A DNA stretch of 64,000 bases from Actinomadura barringtoniae (lineage in GTDB: Bacteria > Actinomycetota > Actinomycetes > Streptosporangiales > Streptosporangiaceae), in the NCBI RefSeq assembly GCF_017573505.1, contig NZ_JAGEOJ010000007.1, positions 310,001 to 374,000 of the forward strand. Direction: 5' to 3'. A program made the translations under genes and the position numbers. Below are positions 8,744 to 18,629 of this stretch, piece by piece. Positions within the stretch are counted from its first letter, which is position 1. Every line of letters starts with the position of its first letter. The notes under the pieces are model-generated. The model saw nothing but the letters and a program-made list of their open reading frames with translations. It searched no databases and was not told where the DNA came from.

Positions 8744-9916
8744 CTATAGCCAGCCGTTACGGCGGAAGCCGCGGTAGAGGGACATGCAGATGGTCGCGAT
8801 GACGCCGATGATCAGCGCGTAGCCGTACTTCCACTTGAGCTCGGGCATGTAGTCGAAGTTCATCCCGTAGACCCCCGCTATCGCGGTCGGCACCATCGCT
8901 ATGGCGCCCCACGCGGAGATCTTGCGCATGTCCTGGTTGTCGGCGACCGTCACCTGGGTCATGTGCGCCTGCAGGATCGGGTTGAGGAGCTCGTCGTAGG
9001 ACTCGACCTGCTCGCGGACGCGGGTGAGGTGGTCCTCGACGTCGCGCAGGTACTCCTTGATCTCGCTCGGTACGAACCGGCGGTTGGTCAGGTTGCGGAG
9101 CGGGCCGGCGAGCGGGCCGACGGCGCGCTTCAGCTGAATCACCTCGCGCTTGAGGCGATAGATGCGCCGCGACTCGTCGGTGCGCTCGGGCGAGAAGACG
9201 GCCTCCTCGACCTCGTCGATGTCCTCCATGACGGCGTCGGCGACGTTCACGTAGCCGTCCACCACCCGGTCGGCGACCGCGTGCAGCACGGCGCTCGGGC
9301 CGAGGCTGAGGCGCTCGGGGTCCTTCTCCAGCTCGTTGCGGACGCAGCCGAGCTCGCAGTGCGTGCCGTGCCGCACGGTGACGACGAAGTCGGGGCCACA
9401 GAAGATCATCACTTCGCCGGTCTCGACGACCTCGGGGCCTGCCGGGTCGCGGCTGACGTAGCCGACCGTCTTCATCACCAAGAACTGCACGTCGTCGTAG
9501 CGCTCGAGCTTGGGGCGCTGATGGGCGTTGATGGCGTCCTCGACGGCCAGCGGGTGGAGGCCGAAGACCTCGGCGAGCTCGGTCAGCTCCTCGGCGGACG
9601 GCTCATGCAGCCCGACCCAGACGAAGCCGGCGCTCTCCTCCGCCCCCATGGCTTCGCCCCGCCGCCCCCGATGTTCCGCCCCCATGGCTTCGCCGCGCGG
9701 CCCCCGATCGCCGGCCTTGTCGAGGCGGCCGTCGCGGATCATCCGTACGGCGTCGTCGATGGTGTCGGTCGAGATGCGGTTGCCGTCGATGTAGGCGGCC
9801 CAATCGATGACCGCCGAATCACGGTGCGCGGACTGCGCCGGGACGGCGTGGGGGCGGCCACGCGTCTTGAAGATCGACATGGTCGCGCGGCCAGGGCGGA
9901 CTCGTGTCATGGCCAT
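8744..9916 (-). CDS. corA: CorA-type magnesium/cobalt channel
   Basis: 390 residues. The C-terminal two-helix membrane domain contains the pore motif YGMNF and ends in a basic tail (RGFRRNGWL), as in CorA. The cytoplasmic funnel domain precedes it. Odd feature: residues about 70-94 carry a 12-residue sequence present twice in tandem (R-G-E-A-M-G-A-E core), inserted before FVWVGLHEPS, which should follow directly in the family. The ATG at 9916 follows TTAGGAG. The roughly 225-nt leader is expressed from a near-consensus promoter and may be structured. Confidence 0.93.
   Translation of the reverse strand: MAMTRVRPGRATMSIFKTRGRPHAVPAQSAHRDSAVIDWAAYIDGNRISTDTIDDAVRMIRDGRLDKAGDRGPRGEAMGAEHRGRRGEAMGAEESAGFVWVGLHEPSAEELTELAEVFGLHPLAVEDAINAHQRPKLERYDDVQFLVMKTVGYVSRDPAGPEVVETGEVMIFCGPDFVVTVRHGTHCELGCVRNELEKDPERLSLGPSAVLHAVADRVVDGYVNVADAVMEDIDEVEEAVFSPERTDESRRIYRLKREVIQLKRAVGPLAGPLRNLTNRRFVPSEIKEYLRDVEDHLTRVREQVESYDELLNPILQAHMTQVTVADNQDMRKISAWGAIAMVPTAIAGVYGMNFDYMPELKWKYGYALIIGVIATICMSLYRGFRRNGWL
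9640..9711 (-). repeat. 36-bp tandem duplication inside corA, part of a dispersed repeat
   Basis: Two copies, 9640-9675 and 9676-9711, with CCGCCCCCATGGCTTCGCC as shared core. The reverse complement matches 26 of 28 bases of a segment at 18571-18598, so this is a dispersed element, here read in frame as 2 x 12 residues. Confidence 0.8.
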
Positions 9917-10001
9917 GGGGTGCTCCTAACCCTCCGGCCACACGCGCGAAGCGCGCTCAACCCGCTGTGTCAGAACGAGGAGCGCGCGGAGGCTGGGGCC
10001 G

Positions 10002-10116
10002 GACGCCTGGTAGAGGCGGACGGAAGATCAGTCCAGCTCGGACTGTGAGGGGACTCCGCGGTACTGCAAGGATCACCAGGACTCATCCCGACCACCTCCC
10101 TTCACTCCTAGGCGTC
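10002..10116 (-). other. candidate structured 5' leader of corA
   Basis: In the minus-strand transcript GACGCCT (10116-10110) is complementary to AGGCGTC (10008-10002), closing a domain of about 115 nt. Inside are a perfect AGTCC...GGACT hairpin (10029-10043) and GGAT...ATCC. The Mg-responsive M-box sequence signature is not recognisable. The rest of the 336-bp gap holds the corA and purD promoters and a small AAGCTT hairpin at 10123-10139. Confidence 0.4.
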
Positions 10117-10148
10117 AAGGCCACAAGCTTTTGAAGCTTACCAGCCGA

Positions 10149-10176
10149 CATATATGACGTTGCGGTCATCGTTCAA
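10149..10176 (-). promoter_or_regulatory. sigma70-type promoter of corA
   Basis: Minus-strand TTGAAC (10176-10171), 16-bp spacer, TATATG (10154-10149). It predicts a start near 10142 and a 5' leader of about 225 nt. Confidence 0.65.
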
Positions 10177-10252
10177 GTTGCCCTGGGGACGCCGTGGCGC
10201 TGGTCACACCGTCCGCGGGGCGGCGGGTCCCGGGGGCCACTAGGATCCGGAC

Positions 10253-11506
<1,254 letters not shown>

Positions 11507-11521
<15 letters not shown>

Positions 11522-11547
11522 GGCCCGGGCGCCGAAACGGCCTGAGG
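11507..11547 (+). repeat. 17-bp direct repeat across the purD stop codon
   Basis: GCCGAAACGGCCTGAGG occurs perfectly at 11507-11523 and 11531-11547 (period 24, in frame). Confidence 0.85.
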
Positions 11548-11645
11548 TCACCGTCGGGCTACATCTTGGGCCGATCCGCTAACACCACCATTCGTCACCG
11601 TCGATAGCCATCTGAGCACGCTCAGTGACATGACGGGATGAGGCG

Positions 11646-12854
11646 ATGGTGCGGCGCAAACGACGGCTGGTACGGCGAACTCTGCGGGCGCCGAGGACCT
11701 GGGCCTACCGCAGGTTCGGGGCCTCGGGCGCCTGGCGCGCGTACGTGGAGGCGCGCGCCGTACAGCTGCTCGCGGACGCCAGGCGCGCCGTCGCCCACTC
11801 AGGCGCCCTGCACTTCACCCCTGCCGGCCGGGCCCGCCCCACGCGCGAGCACGCCACGAGACCCGCCACAGTGCCCGCCACGAGGCCCGCCGCGGGGCAT
11901 GACGTACGCGGCGCGCTCGTCGGCGGTGCCGCCGCTCCGGCGGCGGAGAGCCGTCCGTGGGAGGGCGACGAGATCGCGGCGAGCTACGACGCGATCCTGC
12001 GCCACGTCGTCCTCGCGCGCTACTACGCGGCGAGCCGCCGGAAGCTGCGCGACTGGGTCTCGGGGCGCGCGGTGGACGGCGCCTGGTTCAACATCAACAC
12101 CGGCTCCGTGCAGCTGCTGGCGCTCCAGCCGGTCGAGCAGGTCGCCGGGCGCGTCCCGGAGGTGCTGGCGCTCGTACGGGCTTACCTGTCGACCGAGGAC
12201 CCGCGCCGGGTCGCGCTGGAGCGGCGCTTCGGCACGGCGCAGTCGCTGGACCCCGAGCACCTGACGCCCGCCGACCGGCACATGCTGGTCGCCTCGGCGC
12301 AGGGCGCCTACTTCCAGCAGGCCGTGGAGAACGGGCGGGTGCGCCGGTTCCGCAACGTGCTCATCGGAACGTTCGTGATGCTCCTGCTGCTCGTCGGCGG
12401 GTTCGTGGCCGCCGGGGCCTACTGGCCCGAGGCCGTGCCGCTCTGTTTCAACGACAAGGCCGCCGGAGCGCTGATGTGCCCGAGCGGTCCGCATCACGCC
12501 CCGCGCGGCGGCGACGTGCCGCTGGTCGCGCTCCTGGGCCTGCTGGGCGCGGCGCTGTCGGCGGCGCGCTCGCTCAGCACGAGCGACGAACTGCCCACCC
12601 GGCACTCGCTGGCCGTACCGCTCGCCCTGCTGAAGGCGCCGACCGGCGCGGCGACCGCGATCGTCGGGCTGTTCGGGCTCGCGTCGGGCTTCCTGCCGGG
12701 CCTGTCCGACATCACGTCCCAGCCGGCGCTGCTGTTCTGGGCGCTCGCCCTGGGGTACGGGCAGCAGTTGCTCACCGGCCTGCTGGACCAGCGCGCGGGA
12801 ACGCTGCTGCGGTCAGCCTCGCCCGCGATCCCGGCCGGGCACGACCGGACCTGA
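11646..12854 (+). CDS. hypothetical membrane protein
   Basis: 402 residues. The first 230 are soluble: Arg-rich at the N-terminus, an Ala/Pro/Thr-rich patch at 60-100, then helical (YYAASRRKLRDWVSG). After this come membrane segments near 240-262 (VLIGTFVMLLLLVGGFVAAG), 295-313, 330-352 and 360-375. A short loop with two Cys lies between the first two. I do not recognise the family. The ATG has GATGAGG about 4 nt upstream. The gene stands alone between purD and ltrA. Confidence 0.65.
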   Translation: MVRRKRRLVRRTLRAPRTWAYRRFGASGAWRAYVEARAVQLLADARRAVAHSGALHFTPAGRARPTREHATRPATVPATRPAAGHDVRGALVGGAAAPAAESRPWEGDEIAASYDAILRHVVLARYYAASRRKLRDWVSGRAVDGAWFNINTGSVQLLALQPVEQVAGRVPEVLALVRAYLSTEDPRRVALERRFGTAQSLDPEHLTPADRHMLVASAQGAYFQQAVENGRVRRFRNVLIGTFVMLLLLVGGFVAAGAYWPEAVPLCFNDKAAGALMCPSGPHHAPRGGDVPLVALLGLLGAALSAARSLSTSDELPTRHSLAVPLALLKAPTGAATAIVGLFGLASGFLPGLSDITSQPALLFWALALGYGQQLLTGLLDQRAGTLLRSASPAIPAGHDRT

Positions 12855-12887
12855 CGCCCGACCAGGGACGACGCCGGGGCCGGGGTA

Positions 12888-12915
12888 TTGACAGCGGGCG
12901 AATTGATTACATAAT
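12888..12915 (+). promoter_or_regulatory. near-consensus sigma70 promoter of ltrA
   Basis: TTGACA (12888-12893), 16-bp spacer, CATAAT (12910-12915): 6/6 and 5/6 matches, in an AT-rich island unusual for this GC-rich window. Confidence 0.8.
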
Positions 12916-12960
12916 TACGCTGCCGCCCCGGCGCCCGTTCCCCCTGCTTGTGAGGCAGTC

Positions 12961-14148
12961 ATGTCGTCGTCCGCCCCTCCCTCCCCGTCCGCCCCTGCGA
13001 CCCCGGCCGCTCCGGACGAGGGCGAGGAGGTCTACCGCGTCACCACGCTGGAGCTCTTCTTCGACCTGGTGTTCGTGTTCGCGATCACCCAGCTGACCGG
13101 GGTGTTCGTCAAGGAGCCCAACCCGCTGGGGCTGCTGCAGGTGGTGCTGATGTTCGGCGTCCTGTGGTGGATGTACGGCGGGTACGCCTGGCTGACCAAC
13201 ATGATGTCCCCGACCGCCAACGTCCGGCGCCTGCTGCTCCTGGTGGGCATGGTCGGCTTCTTCCTGACCGCGCTCGCGACCCCCACCGCGTTCAAGGGCG
13301 GCGGCGTGATGTGGGGGTTCGGCTACCTGGTGCTGGTGATCGCGCACGTCAGCCTCTTCGCCCAGGCCAACCCCAACATCCTGCGCGTGCTGCCCGCCAA
13401 CCTGCTGGCCGCCGTGCTGATCATCTTCGCCGGGCTGCTGGACCACGGCCCGGCGGTGTACGCGCTGTGGATCGTCGCGCTGGTGGTGCCGATCATCCAG
13501 CCGTACATCGTCCCGGCGGGCGGCCGGTTCACCATCCAGGCCTCGCACATCGTGGAGCGGCACGGGCTGCTGGTCATCGTGACGCTGGGCGAGTCGGTCA
13601 TCGCCGTCGGGATCGGCGCGGCCGACCAGAAGCTGGACGCGGGGCTCGTCGTCGCGGTGACCCTGGGCCTGGCCCTCGCCGCCGCGATCTGGTGGACCTA
13701 CTTCGTCGGCGACGACGAGCGCGCCGAGGAGTCGCTGGCCGGGGCCGACGACGTCGCCCGGACCCAGATGACCATGTTCGGCTACTTCTACGCGCACATC
13801 CCGATCATCGTCGGCGTGATCGTGACCGCGGCGGGCCTGAAGAAGTCGGTCGGGCACGCCTGGGAGGGACTGCACGCGGCTCCGGCGATCTCGCTGGCGG
13901 GCGGCCTGGCGCTCTACCTGCTCGGGGACGCCGCGTACCGGCGGATCGTGGGCATCGGGCCGTCCCGGATCCGGCTGACCGCCGCGGTGGCGGCCCTCGC
14001 GGTGATCCCGCTGGGCCTGTGGATAGCCGCCGCCGAACTGGTCGCGCTGATCGTGATCGTGGCCGTCGCGCTGGCGCTGGAGCACCGTACGCGCACCGCC
14101 CGCGCCGCCACCGCACACGAGCCCGCACCGGCCGCCGTCGCTTCGTGA
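12961..14148 (+). CDS. low temperature requirement protein A (LtrA) family
   Basis: 395 residues with about eleven hydrophobic segments. The signature TLELFFDLVFVFAITQLT near residue 30 is diagnostic of the LtrA family; HIVERHGLLVIVTLGESVIA near residue 195 is the second conserved block. A plasma-membrane protein of unknown activity, named after a Listeria cold-growth locus. ATG 12961 is preceded by GTGAGGC. It is driven by an unusually good housekeeping promoter and ends in a 12-bp hairpin. Confidence 0.9.
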   Translation: MSSSAPPSPSAPATPAAPDEGEEVYRVTTLELFFDLVFVFAITQLTGVFVKEPNPLGLLQVVLMFGVLWWMYGGYAWLTNMMSPTANVRRLLLLVGMVGFFLTALATPTAFKGGGVMWGFGYLVLVIAHVSLFAQANPNILRVLPANLLAAVLIIFAGLLDHGPAVYALWIVALVVPIIQPYIVPAGGRFTIQASHIVERHGLLVIVTLGESVIAVGIGAADQKLDAGLVVAVTLGLALAAAIWWTYFVGDDERAEESLAGADDVARTQMTMFGYFYAHIPIIVGVIVTAAGLKKSVGHAWEGLHAAPAISLAGGLALYLLGDAAYRRIVGIGPSRIRLTAAVAALAVIPLGLWIAAAELVALIVIVAVALALEHRTRTARAATAHEPAPAAVAS

Positions 14149-14151
14149 GGC

Positions 14152-14201
14152 GGCGGGCCGGCGCCCCGGAGCCCCCGAAATGCCCGGGCCGCCGGCCCGC
14201 C
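14152..14201 (+). terminator. hairpin after ltrA
   Basis: Perfect arms GGCGGGCCGGCG (14152-14163) and CGCCGGCCCGCC (14190-14201), loop 26 nt. The remaining 175 bp before purB is AT-richer and holds only the purB promoter. Confidence 0.65.
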
Positions 14202-14377
14202 ACCCTAGGGATCAACGCCCGCCACCTCGGGCGTCTTCCCAGCTCACGGCCGGTGCCGAACGAAGCATAGGGCACTGGCGGACCAACAGATAACAAACCT
14301 TTCTATTCGTTCCGTCACAGCCCCGGTGGTCACCCGGTGGTCAAGGGCACTCGGCCCGACCTGGGAGAATCGACCTT

Positions 14378-15688
14378 GTGATTGAGCGCTACACCCTTCC
14401 GGAGATGGGGCGCGTCTGGAGTGACGCGCACAAGTACGAGCTGTGGTGCCAGGTCGAGACCCTCGTGGTCGAGGCCCACGCCGAGGCCGGCACGATCCCG
14501 GCGGAGGTGGTGGAGCCCGTGCGGAACGCGGCGCCGCCGACGCCCGAGGCCGTGCACGAGATCGAGGCGGTCACCCAGCACGACGTGATCGCGTTCCTGT
14601 CGGCGTGGGCGGACAACACCACGCCGCGCGAGGCCGCGCGCTACGTCCACTTCGGCATGACCTCGTCGGACCTGCTCGACACCGCGCTCGCGCTGCAGCT
14701 GGTCGAGGCCACCGACATCCTGCTGGCCAAGGCGGACACGCTGGTCGCGACGCTGCGCGACCACGCCCTGGAGCACCGCGCCACGCTGCGCGTCGGCCGC
14801 ACGCACGGCATCCACGGCGAGCCCGACGTCTGGGGCCACCGGGTCGCCGACTTCGCGTTCGCCATGGCCCGTTCGCGCGACCGGCTGAAGAGCGCGCGCG
14901 AGGCGGTCGGCGTGATGGCCATCTCGGGCGCCGTCGGCACGTACTCCAACATCGACCCGGAGATCGAGCGGCACGTCGCGCGCCGGCTCGGCCTGAAGTC
15001 CGCCGATGTGTCCACCCAGGTGGTCATCCGCGACGGCATCAGCGAGTGGGTCTCCAGCCTGGCGATCATGGCGACGGTGTGCGAGGCGATCGCGCTCGAG
15101 GTGCGGCACGGCCAGCGCACCGAGGTCCGCGAGCTCTGGGAGCCGTTCGGCAAGGGCCAGAAGGGCTCCTCGGCCATGCCGCACAAGAAGAACCCGATCA
15201 TCTCCGAGCGGCTCGCCGGGATGGCCAGGATCGTGCGCGCCCAGATCGTTCCGGTGATGGAGGGCATCCCGCTCTGGCACGAGCGCGACATCTCGCACTC
15301 CTCCACCGAGCGCATCGCGCTGCCGGACGCCTCGATCGCGCTCGACTACATGCTGAACCTCAGCAACCGGCTGATGTCCGGCCTGGTCGTGGACGCCGAG
15401 CGGATGCGGGTCAACCTCGACTCGACCGGCGGCCTGATCTACACCTCGACCGTGCTGCTGGAGCTGGTCGAGGCGGGCATGTCGCGCGACGACGAGGCCT
15501 ACCCGCTCGTGCAGAAGGCCGCCATGGAGACCTGGCAGACCGGCGTGCCGTTCAGGGAGACTCTGCGCAAGCACGCGGCCGAGGCCGGCCTCACGCTCGA
15601 TGAGGAGCGGCTGGACGCGGTCTGCCGGCCTGAGCGGTTCGTGGAACGGCTCGGGCCGATGTTCGACCGGCTCGCGGCGCTCGTCTGA
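14378..15688 (+). CDS. purB: adenylosuccinate lyase
   Basis: Cleaves SAICAR and adenylosuccinate in purine synthesis. 436 residues, fumarase/aspartase superfamily; the signature SSAMPHKKNP is intact, as are HFGMTSSDLLDTA and VGRTHGIHGEP. GTG 14378 has GAGAAT 7 nt upstream, so it is probably leaderless. The MOSC gene follows after 24 bp and may be cotranscribed. purC, a common neighbour, is not here. Confidence 0.96.
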   Translation: MIERYTLPEMGRVWSDAHKYELWCQVETLVVEAHAEAGTIPAEVVEPVRNAAPPTPEAVHEIEAVTQHDVIAFLSAWADNTTPREAARYVHFGMTSSDLLDTALALQLVEATDILLAKADTLVATLRDHALEHRATLRVGRTHGIHGEPDVWGHRVADFAFAMARSRDRLKSAREAVGVMAISGAVGTYSNIDPEIERHVARRLGLKSADVSTQVVIRDGISEWVSSLAIMATVCEAIALEVRHGQRTEVRELWEPFGKGQKGSSAMPHKKNPIISERLAGMARIVRAQIVPVMEGIPLWHERDISHSSTERIALPDASIALDYMLNLSNRLMSGLVVDAERMRVNLDSTGGLIYTSTVLLELVEAGMSRDDEAYPLVQKAAMETWQTGVPFRETLRKHAAEAGLTLDEERLDAVCRPERFVERLGPMFDRLAALV

Positions 15689-15712
15689 CGATCCGTCTGG
15701 AAGGGGTCCCGA

Positions 15713-16516
15713 TTGGGCGTCCTGACCGAACTCAACGTCTACCCACTGAAGAGCGGCGGCGGCACGCCGCTGCGCAGCGCCGAGCTCGGCGCGACGGGGC
15801 TCCCCTTCGACCGGGAGTTCATGCTGACCAACGCCGAGGGCCGGTTCCTGTCGCAGCGCGAGTACGCGCGCATGGCGCTGCTGCGGCCGGTGTACGACGG
15901 GGAGATCCTCACCGTCGACGTCGCCGACCCGGCCCTCGCGTTCAGCACACTTGTCCACAAGGCTGTGGACAACGGTCCGGTCCGCGACGTCACCGTCCAC
16001 AGGTCCGAGTGCCAGGGCGTCGACCAGGGCGACGAGGCGGCGGACTGGTTCTCGGCCCTGCTGAACGCCGACGTTCGGCTGATGCGCTTCACCGGGCACC
16101 GGCCGACCTCGCGGGGCGGCGGCGAGGTCGCGTTCGCCGACGGCTACCCGCTGCTGGTGATCTCCGAGGAGTCGCTGGCCGACCTCAACGCGCGACTCGC
16201 CGAACGCGATGCGGACCCGCTGCCGATGAACCGGTTCCGGCCCAACCTGGTGCTCTCGGGGCTCGGCGCGTACGCCGAGGACGCGGTGCGGCGGCTGCGC
16301 ATCGGCGGCGCCGAGATCGAGATGGTCAAGCCGTGCGCGCGCTGCGTCATCACCACGACCGACCAGGACACAGGCGAGCGCGGCCGCGAGCCGCTGCGCA
16401 CCCTGGCGACCTACCGGATGATCGACCGCGGCCTGCGCTTCGGCCACAACGCCGTGCCCCGCGTTCTGGGAACCCTTATGGTCGGCGATACCGTTGAGAT
16501 CTTGGAAGAGGCCTGA
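15713..16516 (+). CDS. MOSC domain-containing protein
   Basis: 267 residues: an N-terminal MOSC beta-barrel domain (LTELNVYPLKSGGGTPL) followed by the MOSC domain, with the conserved Cys in MVKPCARCVITTTDQDTGER. MOSC proteins handle molybdenum-cofactor sulfur or reduce N-hydroxylated substrates (YcbX/mARC-like); the substrate is unknown here. The TTG start has GGAAGGGG upstream, 24 bp after purB. The coding sequence contains an inverted pair of DnaA-box-like 9-mers (15951-15972). Confidence 0.88.
   Translation: MGVLTELNVYPLKSGGGTPLRSAELGATGLPFDREFMLTNAEGRFLSQREYARMALLRPVYDGEILTVDVADPALAFSTLVHKAVDNGPVRDVTVHRSECQGVDQGDEAADWFSALLNADVRLMRFTGHRPTSRGGGEVAFADGYPLLVISEESLADLNARLAERDADPLPMNRFRPNLVLSGLGAYAEDAVRRLRIGGAEIEMVKPCARCVITTTDQDTGERGREPLRTLATYRMIDRGLRFGHNAVPRVLGTLMVGDTVEILEEA
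15951..16001. promoter_or_regulatory. inverted pair of DnaA-box-like 9-mers inside the MOSC gene
   Basis: TTGTCCACA at 15951-15959 and its reverse complement TGTGGACAA at 15964-15972, 4 bp apart; a related CCGTCCACA lies at 15993-16001. TTGTCCACA is the preferred Streptomyces DnaA box. Confidence 0.6.
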
Positions 16517-16844
16517 CGCGTCCTGTTTCCGCACAGCCTTCGGCACCGCCGGATCAGGTCGCTTTGACATGTGGACTAAGGGTGAAGCGCGGCTCACACT
16601 CGGGTGACGCGCAAGGGAGCGAACCTTCTCGCGGTGCAAGCTGTCTAACCAGGCAGGCCAACGCCACGGACGTGTGTACCGGACGCCTCATCCCCACCGC
16701 GATGGTTTACTGGGGAACGTTTGGCGCACGGGACACCGTTCGACGCTCTCGGCCCCTGTGACCCGCCGTTCTCATAGTGAACGGGTGGGCGGGCAGTCCC
16801 ATTTGTTTCGTTAGGCGCACCCCGCAACGAAGGAGTTAAGCGGC

Positions 16845-18137
16845 ATGAGCTTGGGCCACGAGGTTCGTTACCGCGTGCGTGGAGGCCAGTCCCTGCAAGG
16901 CACGGTGTTCATCCAGGGCGCGAAGAACGCGGTCCTGCCGATGATCGGCGCCTCGCTGATGGCCTCCAAGGGCCGTACCGTCCTCCGCAACGTCCCGATC
17001 ATCGAGGACGTTCGCCGCGCCGTGGAGCTCGCGCGGGCCGTCGGCGCCAAGGCCGAGCTGCACGAGGCCGAGCGCACCCTGGTCATCGACGCCTCCACGC
17101 TCACCAGCCCGGTGCTGCCGGCCGACATCGCGTCCCGCTTCCGCGGTTCGTTCCTGTTCGTCCCGGCCCTGCTGCACCGGCTCGGCGAGGCGGTCATCGA
17201 GGGCGTCGGCGGCTGCAACCTCGGCAGCCGGAACCTCGACTTCCACTACAACGGCTTCAAGCGGATGGGCGCCACGGTCACCGAGCAGGTGGCCGACAAC
17301 GGCGACGGCATCATCCACATCAAGGCCGGCGACCTGCGCGGCGCGACGCTCTACTGCGACACGCCCTCGCACACCGGCACCGAGAACCTCATCATGGCCG
17401 CGGTCATGGCCAAGGGCACCACGCTGATCAAGAACGCGGCGCTGGAGCCCGAGGTGCTGGACAACATCCAGATCCTGCAGCGGATGGGCGCGCGGATCAG
17501 CGGCGGCGGCACCGGCTTCATCACCGTCGAGGGCGTCGGCGAGCTCACCGCGGTCGAGCACACCGTGATGCCGGACCGGATCGACGCCGGCGTGTTCGTG
17601 ATGGCGGCGGCGATCACCGGCGGCGACCTGAACCTGGTGGGCGCCTCGCTGGAGCACCTGGGCGTCGCGGGCGACAAGCTCGAGCAGATGGGCGTGGAGT
17701 TCCACCAGCAGGGCGCGGTGCTACAGGTGCGGCGCGACCGCACGCTGCGGCCGATCAACGTCATCACCGACGAGTACCCGGGCTTCGCCACCGACCTGCA
17801 GTCGCCGATCATGGCGCTGTCGTGCCTGGCGGACGGCCCGTCCTACGTCTACGAGCGGATCTTCGACGGACGCTTCAAGCTGGCCGGCGAGCTGGCCAAG
17901 ATGGGCGCCGACATCGAGGTGGACGGCAACCGCGCCAAGGTGAACGGGCCGCGGGGGCTGCGCGGCGCGACCGTCGAGGCGCACGACCTGCGCTGCGGCA
18001 GCGCGCTGGTGCTGGCCGGCCTGGCCGCCGAGGGCGAGACGACGATCACCTCGGCGTACTACCTCGACCGGGGTCACGCGCACACCGCGGAGCGGCTCTC
18101 GCAGCTCGGAGCGGAGATCGTGCGCGAGGCTGATTGA
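16845..18137 (+). CDS. murA: UDP-N-acetylglucosamine 1-carboxyvinyltransferase (MurA-type)
   Basis: 430 residues, EPSP-synthase-like fold. First committed step of peptidoglycan synthesis: transfer of enolpyruvate from PEP to UDP-GlcNAc. GAKN (residues 25-28), the PEP-loop Cys124 in GGCNLGSRNLD, the catalytic Asp in FATDLQSPIM and DLRCGSALVLAGL are present. The loop reads RNLD where classical MurA has RPVD, so this may be a divergent paralogue. AAGGAG precedes the ATG. The 328-bp upstream gap has an inverted repeat CCGTTC/GAACGG (16766-16784) around a CATAGT box. Confidence 0.9.
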   Translation: MSLGHEVRYRVRGGQSLQGTVFIQGAKNAVLPMIGASLMASKGRTVLRNVPIIEDVRRAVELARAVGAKAELHEAERTLVIDASTLTSPVLPADIASRFRGSFLFVPALLHRLGEAVIEGVGGCNLGSRNLDFHYNGFKRMGATVTEQVADNGDGIIHIKAGDLRGATLYCDTPSHTGTENLIMAAVMAKGTTLIKNAALEPEVLDNIQILQRMGARISGGGTGFITVEGVGELTAVEHTVMPDRIDAGVFVMAAAITGGDLNLVGASLEHLGVAGDKLEQMGVEFHQQGAVLQVRRDRTLRPINVITDEYPGFATDLQSPIMALSCLADGPSYVYERIFDGRFKLAGELAKMGADIEVDGNRAKVNGPRGLRGATVEAHDLRCGSALVLAGLAAEGETTITSAYYLDRGHAHTAERLSQLGAEIVREAD

Positions 18138-18217
18138 TCTTCTTTCCGGTCTGCTCGTTCTTTTCCGGCCACGCTGTGCGGGGCGGTCGAATTTCGGGCA
18201 CCACGTAAACCAAACGG

Positions 18218-18290
18218 ACGCCGCAGGGGTCTCTTGAGTGCGCATCAGCGCCATGAGGGGCCCCTTGCGGCGTTTTCGGGTCTTGTTTTT
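18218..18290 (+). terminator. terminator of murA
   Basis: Arms ACGCCGCAGGGG (18218-18229) and CCCCTTGCGGCGT (18261-18273), one bulge, followed by TTTT and a second T run at 18285-18290. Confidence 0.8.
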
Positions 18291-18500
18291 CATCTTCGGA
18301 CGACCGAAGATACGAGATCGAGACTGACCGAATGGTGACAAATTACTGACCAAGGGGTCGCGTAGGTTACTTTTTCGCCGCACTCTTGATTCGATTTCGC
18401 GTCTGGGCGTCACACATCGTCGCCCTGACCCGATCTGCCCACTGAGGAACGAATCGCACGGGAACTGCGGTGCAGGGTCAGAAGGCAGGGGCGACAAGCC

Positions 18501-18629
18501 ATGAGTCAACCGTTGGGCGAAGCGTGCGCGAACGCATTTCCGGAGCCGCCGGGCCTCCGGCCTCGGGACTGGCGGGGCGTAGCCAAGGGGGCGGAACACT
18601 GGGCAGACCGGGAAGCGAGCGAGCGCTGA
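18501..18629 (+). CDS. 42-residue upstream ORF coupled to the regulator gene
   Basis: A small frame starting ATG at 18501, preceded by GGCAGGGG at about 9 nt, and ending in TGA that overlaps the next ATG as TGATG (18627-18631). The peptide has no known family; its middle part is encoded by the dispersed repeat at 18571-18598. Either a leader peptide that couples translation to the regulator or a chance frame. The rest of 18291-18500 shows only AT-rich promoter-like DNA. Confidence 0.45.
   Translation: MSQPLGEACANAFPEPPGLRPRDWRGVAKGAEHWADREASER
18571..18598 (+). repeat. third copy of the dispersed repeat found in corA
   Basis: Starts GGCGGGGCGTAGCCAAGGGG and matches the reverse complement of the corA repeat at 26 of 28 positions; both are read in the same frame. 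Confidence 0.7.

Noticed and set aside
10029..10080. T-box-like GTACCGCGG string in the minus-strand corA leader
   Set aside because: Only the short core matches; the flanking AGGGTGG and specifier stem are missing and corA is not an amino-acid or tRNA-synthetase gene.
9917..10142. M-box (Mg2+) riboswitch upstream of corA
   Set aside because: The conserved M-box sequence blocks are not recognisable, so only a generic structured-leader claim is made.
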